Assembly: GCA_949957035.1 (NCBI GenBank) | Contig: CATLIP010000115.1 | Coordinates: 1 to 7,593, forward strand | Source: an uncultured Lachnospiraceae bacterium | Lineage (GTDB): Bacteria > Bacillota_A > Clostridia > Lachnospirales > Lachnospiraceae | Length of the DNA stretch: 7,593 nucleotides | Direction: 5' to 3' | Notes under the pieces: model-generated | Told to the model about the DNA's origin: nothing | Seen by the model: the letters and a program-made list of their open reading frames with translations, nothing else | Database searches by the model: none | Translations under genes and position numbers: made by a program | Shown here: in pieces, positions 1-5,868 of the stretch | How the letters are laid out: each line of letters starts with the position of its first letter | Numbering within the stretch: position 1 is the first letter of the stretch

Positions 1-1
1 G

Positions 2-1168
2 GTTTCCCATGAAGACCTTGGGGAGACGGATTTTCCTTATATTCTTGTGGAATCCACCGGTCAGGCGCTGCTTGACATTGCGAAGCTCTACCGGGATTCC
101 TTCGATATCAAGGTCGTGGGCATTACCGGGAGCGCGGGCAAGACCAGCACCAAGGAGATGATTGCTTCTGTCGTCTCCCAGAAATACTCCGTCCATAAGA
201 CACTGGGGAATTTTAACAACGAGTGGGGGCTTCCGATTACCATCTTCGGGTTGGAGGAAGGACATCAGGTCGCGATTCTTGAGATGGGCGTCAATCATTT
301 CGGGGAAATGCGCCGCCTTTCTTCGGTCGCAAGCCCAGATATCTGCGTGATAACGAATATCGGTGTGGCCCATCTGGAATTTTTTAAGACCAGAGAAGGC
401 ATTTACAGGGAAAAGACACAGATGATTCAGGATATGAAAAGCGGCGGGAAAATCATTCTGAACGGGGATGACGACCTTTTATCCCAGACTGCTCCCATTA
501 AGGGCGCAAGTCCCATTTTCTTTGGCATGGGGGAGGAGAATACATTCCGCGCCGGCCATATGAGACCGCTGGGGCTTAAAGGGACTGCATGTACCATCTA
601 TCTTCCGGAGGACATTTCCTTTGACTGTATCGTTCCGCTGCCTGGCATCCATATGGTTTCCAATGCCCTTGCGGGGGCGGCCGTGGGTTATGCCCTTGGA
701 CTTACGCCGGAGGAGATTAAGGCTGGGATTGAAGGGCTTCCTTCTATTCCGGGGCGCAACAATATTATTAAGACGGAACGTCTCATGATTTTAGATGATT
801 GCTATAATGCAAATCCAGTGTCTATGAAAGCATCTATTGACGTACTGGATATGGCGCTCGGACGTAAAGTCGCTATTCTTGGCGATATGGGAGAATTGGG
901 GGACAATACCGAGGAACTTCACAGAGAGGTCGGCGCCTATGCGGCAGAAAAAGGGATTGACCTTGTGTGCGGGATTGGTAAGATTTCTAAAGAGTTGGTA
1001 GATGGGGCAGAGAATCGTTCCGACGCCACGCAAGGGGTCTGGTTCGAGTCAAAAGCGGATTTTCTGGCTGCTATGGGGGAGATTATCAAAGAAGGCGATA
1101 ATGTCCTTGTAAAGGCCTCCCATGGGATGCAGTTCACGGAGATTGTGGAGGCGCTTCAGACGTTTTGA
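2..1168 (+). CDS. murF: MurF, UDP-N-acetylmuramoyl-tripeptide--D-alanyl-D-alanine ligase (5' end outside window)
   Basis: MurF is the cytoplasmic ATP-dependent ligase that adds D-Ala-D-Ala to UDP-MurNAc-tripeptide, the last soluble step of peptidoglycan precursor synthesis. The frame is open from base 2 to a TGA at 1166-1168, so 388 residues are visible and roughly the first 60-70 of a usual ~450 are missing; the GTG at 47 is internal, not a start. Numbering from base 2, the Mur-ligase ATP loop GITGSAGKT is at 40-48, GNFNNE at 69-74, the EMG segment with the metal-binding glutamate near 94, TNIGVAHLE near 118-126, and the MurF-typical DDCYNANP at 265-272, followed by LGDMGELG and a C-terminal VKASHGMQF segment. 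The DDCYNANP and GNFNNE motifs separate it from MurC, MurD and MurE. It looks intact in the visible part. A hairpin terminator follows 28 bases after the stop, so it is the last gene of its transcript. Confidence 0.96.
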   Translation, partial: VSHEDLGETDFPYILVESTGQALLDIAKLYRDSFDIKVVGITGSAGKTSTKEMIASVVSQKYSVHKTLGNFNNEWGLPITIFGLEEGHQVAILEMGVNHFGEMRRLSSVASPDICVITNIGVAHLEFFKTREGIYREKTQMIQDMKSGGKIILNGDDDLLSQTAPIKGASPIFFGMGEENTFRAGHMRPLGLKGTACTIYLPEDISFDCIVPLPGIHMVSNALAGAAVGYALGLTPEEIKAGIEGLPSIPGRNNIIKTERLMILDDCYNANPVSMKASIDVLDMALGRKVAILGDMGELGDNTEELHREVGAYAAEKGIDLVCGIGKISKELVDGAENRSDATQGVWFESKADFLAAMGEIIKEGDNVLVKASHGMQFTEIVEALQTF

Positions 1169-1196
1169 GTAACGAATGAGAGATGATTTTATACAG

Positions 1197-1230
1197 TTCA
1201 GGCAAGCCATACCGCTTGCCTGAATATTTT
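1197..1230 (+). terminator. Rho-independent terminator after murF
   Basis: A perfect 10-bp stem, TTCAGGCAAG (1197-1206) with CTTGCCTGAA (1215-1224), closes an 8-base loop and is followed by TATTTT (1225-1230). It lies 28 bases past the murF stop. The T-tract is modest. In the other direction the stem is followed only by an A/T-rich stretch (ACTGTATAAAAT), so it might also weakly stop transcription coming leftward from the - strand genes. Confidence 0.8.
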
Positions 1231-1249
1231 CTGAATAAATTTATTACTC

Positions 1250-1602
1250 TTACGGGGCTGCCAATCCACCCGGAAACCATGTCTCTACCATTGGGATTTC
1301 TACGCCGATTAAATCAGAGATATCTTTGTTAGAAAAACCGCGCGCCTTTAAATTTACGGCTATCTCCCTTGCCTTTTTCATCTCTCCCCGTTCTTTGCCT
1401 CGCTTTTCTCCCCGCTTCTCTACATAATCTAATACATCGCACATATCTTTTACAACCTCTCCTTCTATGGCAGCATTGGCTGCCTCTTCAAACCGGTTAT
1501 CTTTTGTCAGCACAGACATCATCTGAAGGACTTCCCTTACATGCCCAAACTGCGTGTCTGTAGGGATATAATTCTTATAAATGCAATCTCAAACAGGTTA
1601 AA
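1250..1602 (-). pseudogene. C-terminal remnant of an Rpn-family (PD-(D/E)XK) nuclease / putative transposase
   Basis: The - strand encodes what I recognise as the tail of the Rpn/'PD-(D/E)XK nuclease family transposase' group. The frame ending with TAA at 1250-1252 is open from 1588 and reads YKNYIPTDTQFGHVREVL, then MMSVLTKDNRFEEA, a charged RGEKRGKERGEMKKA stretch, and a small C-terminal helical region (ARGFSNKDISDLIGVE). Just upstream, in a different frame (1576-1602), is FNLFEIAFI, which matches the family's NLFEIA(F/Y)L motif. In intact proteins about 15-20 residues (an SDFRIVADYF-like segment) separate these two parts; here they abut with a frameshift. The catalytic N-terminal nuclease domain is absent. 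An ATG at 1522 could allow a 90-residue peptide, but it would lack any catalytic part and no good ribosome site precedes it. I therefore call a decayed fragment. The family assignment rests on motif recall, not on a search. Confidence 0.75.
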
Positions 1603-2488
1603 CCCCCTCCCCGTCAAACTCCGGGATAAAACTCTGGCGCGCCGTCCCTCCCTCCTGAATAAACCCATATTCCACGCCAATATCCAGAGCATAGTCCACG
1701 ACCTTCCCATACTCTCTTTTCGTCACCTTCCGCCCAAGAAGCGGATGGTTCTCTACCTGCGGCATCGGCGTATACTGATTCAGGATACTAATCAGGATAC
1801 GGTTCCCATAGGTTTCATGCAGATATCGCATCACTTCTTTTGAATTTTTGACCTTCCCGGGAAGTACCAAATGGCGGACAACCACCCCTCTTTTCAGCAG
1901 CCCCGTCTCCTCATCCATCCGAAACTCCCCTGTCTGGGAAACCATCTCCTTTAACGCACTCTTTGCATACGCGGGATAATCCGGCGCATAGGAGTATTCT
2001 CTTGCAAGCTCTTCCTCCAAATATTTGAAATCCGGCAAATAGATATCCACATACCCCCTTAACATCCCCAGTGTTTCCACCCTCTCATATCCGCTTGTAT
2101 TATATACGACCGGAAGGCGTAACCCATCCTTTTTCGCCAGCTCCAACGCATCAATAATCTGAGGGACATAATGGGTGGGCGTCACAAGATTAATATTATT
2201 CGCCCCCTGTGCCTGCAATTCCAGAAATATCTCTGCAAGCCTTCCAACTGTAATCGCTTTTCCAGCTTTTGCCCTGGAAATATTCTGATTCTGGCAGTAA
2301 ATACACCCCAGACTGCACCCGGAAAAAAATACCGTCCCGGAACCATTCTCACCGGATATGCACTCCTCTTCCCACATATGCAGCGCCGCCCTTGCAACAA
2401 CAAGCTCTGCGGTCTCCCGGCAATATCCTGTTTCTTGCGCCATCCGATGGGCGCGGCACATTCTGGGACACAATATGCACTCCGACAT
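1598..2488 (-). CDS. PflX-like radical SAM protein (COG1313 type, pyruvate-formate-lyase-activase homologue)
   Basis: A 296-residue cytoplasmic radical SAM enzyme. The cluster motif CX3CX2C is at C58-C62-C65 (FFSGCSLGCIYC), coordinating the 4Fe-4S cluster that cleaves S-adenosylmethionine. An additional N-terminal cysteine set (C4, C7, C11, C23) may bind metal. The stretch ARAALHMWEEECISG before the cluster, NINLVTPTHYVPQI, NTSGYE, DIYLPDFKY and VVRHLVLPG are the signature of the PflX branch (COG1313), which resembles pyruvate formate-lyase activase but has no established substrate. Length and C-terminus (ARQSFIPEF) look complete. The ATG at 2488 is forced: the next in-frame codons upstream run into TGA at 2501-2503, and C4 lies just after it. 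Its ribosome site is weak (GGTGAG about 11 bases away). It follows the GH32 gene by 46 bases with no terminator between, so co-transcription is likely. AmrS (COG1180) is the main alternative label, but the motifs favour PflX. Confidence 0.88.
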   Translation of the reverse strand: MSECILCPRMCRAHRMAQETGYCRETAELVVARAALHMWEEECISGENGSGTVFFSGCSLGCIYCQNQNISRAKAGKAITVGRLAEIFLELQAQGANNINLVTPTHYVPQIIDALELAKKDGLRLPVVYNTSGYERVETLGMLRGYVDIYLPDFKYLEEELAREYSYAPDYPAYAKSALKEMVSQTGEFRMDEETGLLKRGVVVRHLVLPGKVKNSKEVMRYLHETYGNRILISILNQYTPMPQVENHPLLGRKVTKREYGKVVDYALDIGVEYGFIQEGGTARQSFIPEFDGEGV

Positions 2489-2534
2489 ACATTTCTCTAC
2501 TCACCCCATCTCACTCCTCTTTTCCAACGACTTC

Positions 2535-3941
2535 TCATTTACCTACATACACATGCTCAATATGCCCTTCGATTTCATCCCCCAGCCCGTATACTACATG
2601 GCTGAGCACATACTGTCCCCCGTTAACAAATACCTCTATCAGATTCCCATCTATAAATATATCCAGCTCACACCTTCCTCCAAGCTTTGGCGTACTTCCT
2701 GTCAGGCGATATCCGGTAAGCCCTCTATACACCTGACTTCTGTCCGCCCTGACAATATCTCCTTCCCTCCAAAGACGGTATCCGCCAATACTCAATTCTC
2801 CGCCTTCCCAAAGCTCTGTCCTCAGGCGGTAAGGCACGTCGTCACGAACCTGTCCGGCATCTTCCTGTTCTTCCCTCCCACATACCAGACGCCGCAATAC
2901 CGGACGCTTTATTACGGCACGCTTTCCGTCATACAGCTCCCCTAACGGAACCTCATCTTCAAAATATCTGTCAACCTCCGGATGCACCCGGAAATAGATA
3001 TGCCCATCCACCACCTCCACGACCCTCGGCAGGCTCATCATCCCTATCCATGGCTCCTCCCCTTCCTTTACCACCGCTTCCGGCATACGCATCCACCCAA
3101 TCATCACTCTTCTTCCCTCTTTGTCCACATTGGTCTGAGGCGCATATAGATCCATTCCATAATCCACCAGCCTGCTCTTTGAAAGCAGTCCCATCTCGCA
3201 ATCCAAAGACCTAAACTTGGCCAAAGCACACATTGCATGATGGGCATACTCCAATCCATCTTCCGTGGCATACATGGGCGATCCAATAAAAACATAACTG
3301 CCGGACACTTGAAACAAATCCGGACACTCCAAAATCCTTCCAAACCCTTCCGCCCGGCACTGGTTCACGTATTCCCACTCATTTGCATCCTTACTTCGGT
3401 AGAACAACACACGCCCTTTTTGCTCCTCATAAGTACTTCCAAGGGCCATATAATAAGTGTCTCCATCCCTCCAGACCTTGGGGTCTCTTGTATGCGTCCT
3501 ATCCCCAATCTCCTTATCTGAAATAACCGGAACTATCCTCCTCTTATCCTTCCAGTTATCAAAATGATACCCATCCTCGGACACAATCATTGCCTGGCTG
3601 GTCTCATACCGGTCTTGATACGCAACATGGATATTCTCCTCATCCGTTTCCAGATATTTCACAGCCGAATAATAAAGATATAATTTCCCGTCCTTCTCTA
3701 ACCCACTCCCGGAGAATACGCCGTTTTGGTCATATGCCTTCGTGGGAAACAGCGCCGTCCCCAGATGTTCCCAATGAACCAGATCCTCGCTCACCGCATG
3801 TCCCCAATGCATCGTCCCCCACACCGGGGCATAGGGAAAATACTGATAAAACAGATGATATTTCCCCTGAAAATAAATAAACCCGTTAGGATCGTTCATC
3901 CAATTCCCCGGCGCCCTCAAATGCAATCTATCTCTCTTCAT
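2535..3941 (-). CDS. GH32 family beta-fructosidase (sucrose/fructo-oligosaccharide hydrolase)
   Basis: A 468-residue glycoside hydrolase of family 32, which releases terminal fructose from sucrose, sucrose-6-phosphate or fructo-oligosaccharides with retention. The N-terminal five-bladed propeller carries all three catalytic signatures: WMNDPNG at 14-20 with nucleophile D17, RDP at 152-154 with transition-state stabiliser D153, and ECPD at 205-208 with acid/base E205. The FSGSG motif is at 76-80. The C-terminal part (from about 310) fits the GH32 beta-sandwich, ending in IFIDGNLIEVFVNGG. No signal peptide is present, so it acts in the cytoplasm on imported sugar. The start at 3941 follows a G-rich but non-canonical ribosome site (GGTGGTGG, 3948-3955, about 6 bases away). 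Its neighbour upstream is a CUT1 sugar importer, but a terminator and a separate promoter lie between. No PTS gene is visible, so free sucrose/kestose-type oligosaccharides seem likelier substrates than sucrose-6-phosphate; this is inference. Confidence 0.94.
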   Translation of the reverse strand: MKRDRLHLRAPGNWMNDPNGFIYFQGKYHLFYQYFPYAPVWGTMHWGHAVSEDLVHWEHLGTALFPTKAYDQNGVFSGSGLEKDGKLYLYYSAVKYLETDEENIHVAYQDRYETSQAMIVSEDGYHFDNWKDKRRIVPVISDKEIGDRTHTRDPKVWRDGDTYYMALGSTYEEQKGRVLFYRSKDANEWEYVNQCRAEGFGRILECPDLFQVSGSYVFIGSPMYATEDGLEYAHHAMCALAKFRSLDCEMGLLSKSRLVDYGMDLYAPQTNVDKEGRRVMIGWMRMPEAVVKEGEEPWIGMMSLPRVVEVVDGHIYFRVHPEVDRYFEDEVPLGELYDGKRAVIKRPVLRRLVCGREEQEDAGQVRDDVPYRLRTELWEGGELSIGGYRLWREGDIVRADRSQVYRGLTGYRLTGSTPKLGGRCELDIFIDGNLIEVFVNGGQYVLSHVVYGLGDEIEGHIEHVYVGK

Positions 3942-3971
3942 ATTTAACCACCACCATTCTATTAAGATACC

Positions 3972-4000
3972 ATTATACTATTCCTTCTCCTCTCCGGCAA
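3972..4000 (-). promoter_or_regulatory. Promoter of the GH32-radical SAM pair
   Basis: On the - strand, TTGCCG (-35, 3995-4000; 4 of 6) is separated by 17 bp from a perfect TATAAT (-10, 3972-3977). The predicted start of transcription is near 3965, giving a leader of about 24 bases before the GH32 ATG. It sits downstream of the terminator that ends the permease transcript. No copy of the AACCGG(T/A)T operator seen upstream of the binding-protein gene is found here. Confidence 0.72.
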
Positions 4001-4003
4001 GAT

Positions 4004-4013
4004 ACCGGCCGGT
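4004..4013. promoter_or_regulatory. Palindrome ACCGGCCGGT just upstream of the GH32 promoter
   Basis: A perfect 10-bp palindrome lies 3 bp upstream of the -35 hexamer of the GH32 promoter and between it and the terminator T-tract. A further CCGG (3994-3997) makes a short repeat with it. Its position would suit an activator or repressor site, but it differs from the operator of the transporter promoter, and a 10-bp GC palindrome can occur by chance. Confidence 0.3.
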
Positions 4014-4015
4014 CC

Positions 4016-4050
4016 GAGAAAGAAAAAAGAGGGCAATAAAAGCCCCCTTT
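4016..4050 (-). terminator. Rho-independent terminator after the permease genes
   Basis: Reading the - strand, AAAGGGGGC (4050-4042) pairs with GCCCTCTTT (4034-4026) over 9 bp with one G-T pair, around a 7-base loop, followed by TTTCTTTCTC. It begins 17 bases after the stop of the second permease gene. It should end, or strongly attenuate, the transporter transcript before the GH32 gene. Confidence 0.88.
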
Positions 4051-4067
4051 CCCATACCATATCTTAT

Positions 4068-4928
4068 TTACTTTACCGCCCCTGCAACGACGCCGCCGAT
4101 AATCTGTTTCTGCAGTGCCACATACAACACCAGAATCGGCACTACGCACAATAAAAGCCCAGCCATAATCGTGCCGTAATCCGCCGAATACGTCCCATAG
4201 AAACTGTAAGTAGAGAGGGGCAGCGTCAGCAGCTTCTTATCTGACAGCACCAGCGACGGCAGAAGGAAGTCATTCCAGAAAGCCATCGAGTTCAAAATCA
4301 CCATCGTTGATATAATCGGTTTCAGCAACGGAAGCACGATTTTGAAAAATGTCTGAGAGTGTGTGCAGCCGTCTATGTACGCTGCTTCTTCCAGCGCAAT
4401 CGGGACATTCCCCTTGATGAACCCATGGAACATGAACACAGACATTGCCATGGAAAATCCTGTGTGCATGAAAATCAAGGTAATCCTGTGGTTCAGGACA
4501 TTCAGCGTACCTCCGTATATGCTGACAAGAGGAATCATGATTGCCTGGAACGGAATGATCATGGATGCTACCATCAAGGCAAACGTAAGCTTGGAAATCC
4601 CATTATTGTGACGCACAATATAGTATGCAAGCATCGCCGCCAGTAATGTCACCAGCACCGTTGCCGAAACCGTAACGATTAAGGAGTTCTTAAAGGCATT
4701 CAGGAAATCCATCTGTGTAAATGCCTTTACAAAGTTATCAAAGGACAGTCCCTTAATAGTGTATAACCAGGAAAACGGGCTCTTAATAATATCCCTCTTC
4801 TGTTTCAGAGAATTAATCACCACCATAAGGAACGGGAACATATATGCCGCAAAAATAATTACCAGTCCCGTTATTGCAAGAAAATTCACAGCTTTTCTCT
4901 TATTTCCGCCGATTGTCGTGTTTTTCAT
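4068..4928 (-). CDS. CUT1 sugar ABC transporter permease, MalG-like
   Basis: A 286-residue inner-membrane permease that pairs with the upstream permease to form the channel of a carbohydrate importer. It has about six hydrophobic segments (near 13-35, 82-104, 114-135, 150-170, 205-225 and 255-272) and the EAA loop EEAAYIDGCTHSQTFFK at 180-196 that docks the ATPase. The C-terminus IIGGVVAGAVK is typical of MalG/MsmG-type subunits. I chose the ATG at 4928 rather than the in-frame ATG at 4982: it forms a TAATG overlap with the preceding stop and has AGGAGG (4939-4944) 10 bases upstream, and the 18 extra residues would be the out-of-frame end of the previous gene. The overlap implies translational coupling and equal amounts of both permeases. 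A terminator follows. No ATPase gene is present in the cluster; a shared MsmX/MsmK-type ATPase encoded elsewhere is the usual solution in Bacillota. Confidence 0.94.
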   Translation of the reverse strand: MKNTTIGGNKRKAVNFLAITGLVIIFAAYMFPFLMVVINSLKQKRDIIKSPFSWLYTIKGLSFDNFVKAFTQMDFLNAFKNSLIVTVSATVLVTLLAAMLAYYIVRHNNGISKLTFALMVASMIIPFQAIMIPLVSIYGGTLNVLNHRITLIFMHTGFSMAMSVFMFHGFIKGNVPIALEEAAYIDGCTHSQTFFKIVLPLLKPIISTMVILNSMAFWNDFLLPSLVLSDKKLLTLPLSTYSFYGTYSADYGTIMAGLLLCVVPILVLYVALQKQIIGGVVAGAVK

Positions 4929-5800
4929 TATGCCTCGACCTCCTGTTTCTTCGTCAGATAAACCTGGATACCGCTGATACATGCAACGATAATGAACAAG
5001 ATAAATGCTTCTGCCTGCCCCACTCCGAACTGCCTGGAGGTAAATGCCTTCTCATATACATGCATCGCCGCCATCTCCGTTGTCCCGTAAGGCGCGCCCG
5101 CCGTCAATGACAGGTTCACGTCATATACCATAAACGCCCGGGACAACGTCAGGAACAGACAGATGGTCACAGATGACATCATCAGCGGCATAATAATATT
5201 TTTAAGTTTGATAAACCCGGAAGCCCCGTCTATGCTTGCGGCTTCCATGACATCCTCGCTCAGCCCCATGAACCCCGCAACATAAATCAGAATCATATAT
5301 CCCGACAACTGCCATACAGACACCAGCACCAACGCCGCAAACGCCTTCGACGGGTCTGAAAGCCACGACACTTCAAACAGGCTCCATCCCGTAGATTCTC
5401 CGATACTCACGAAGACCCTTGAGAACACGAACTGCCAGATATATCCAAGTACGATACCCCCAATCAGGTTCGGCGTAAAGAAACCTGCCCGGAAGAAATT
5501 CTGCCCCTTCATCCCCCTGGTCAGAAGGTACGCAATGGCAAACGCAAGCACATTTACCAATACCACCACCAGAATTACATACTTAAAAGTCAGCAATAAC
5601 GATGTCCAGAACTGACCGTCCTTAACTACCCCGGCAAAATTCTTCAGGCCGATAAAATTCTTTTCCTTCGCGACTCCGTTCCAGTCCGTCAGCGTCAGAT
5701 AGATACCATAGATAAATGGAACTATGACTACTGCAAAGAAACAGAACATCCCCGGAAGTGCAAACATACAGAAATCTTTCCCGTTATTTTTTGATCTCAT
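4928..5800 (-). CDS. CUT1 sugar ABC transporter permease, MalF-like
   Basis: A 290-residue inner-membrane permease, first of the pair. Hydrophobic segments lie near 12-35, 68-93, 108-126, 153-178, 205-225 and 263-283. The EAA loop is EAASIDGASGFIKLKNIIMP at 186-205. The N-terminal pattern (ALPGMFCFFAVVIVPFIYGIYLTLTDW) is characteristic of MalF/UgpA-type CUT1 permeases in Gram-positive bacteria, which lack the long periplasmic loop of E. coli MalF. The ATG at 5800 has GAGGG about 8 bases upstream. It follows the binding-protein gene after 68 bases and shares one base with the next permease (TAATG). Substrate specificity cannot be read from the sequence; the GH32 gene nearby suggests sucrose or fructo-oligosaccharides. 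Confidence 0.94.
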   Translation of the reverse strand: MRSKNNGKDFCMFALPGMFCFFAVVIVPFIYGIYLTLTDWNGVAKEKNFIGLKNFAGVVKDGQFWTSLLLTFKYVILVVVLVNVLAFAIAYLLTRGMKGQNFFRAGFFTPNLIGGIVLGYIWQFVFSRVFVSIGESTGWSLFEVSWLSDPSKAFAALVLVSVWQLSGYMILIYVAGFMGLSEDVMEAASIDGASGFIKLKNIIMPLMMSSVTICLFLTLSRAFMVYDVNLSLTAGAPYGTTEMAAMHVYEKAFTSRQFGVGQAEAFILFIIVACISGIQVYLTKKQEVEA

Positions 5801-5855
5801 GTCTTATCCCTCTTTTCTATTCCTGTCTAAGTAATATAGATTTCTCAATCTCCCC

Positions 5856-5868
5856 GGCTTTGCAAGCC
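5856..5868 (-). other. Short intercistronic inverted repeat after the binding-protein gene
   Basis: GGCTT and AAGCC flank a 3-base loop directly after the stop codon of the binding-protein gene. The stem is only 5 bp and has no T-tract, so it is not a terminator. It could stabilise the 3' end of the binding-protein message, which is often needed in excess over the permeases, but chance is a real alternative. Confidence 0.3.

Noticed and set aside
1234..1245. AATAAATTTATT palindrome between murF and the Rpn remnant
   Set aside because: A 12-bp pure A/T palindrome is common by chance in such spacers and is not linked to any promoter or gene start.
1250..1522. A functional 90-residue protein from the ATG at 1522
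   Set aside because: It begins in the middle of the recognisable Rpn-family C-terminal region, lacks a good ribosome site and any catalytic domain, and family-like sequence continues upstream of the ATG.
2171..2945. Overlapping + strand open frames of 144-195 codons opposite the radical SAM and GH32 genes
   Set aside because: Antisense shadows of genes with complete catalytic motifs; no start signals and low-complexity Pro/Ser/Thr-rich translations.
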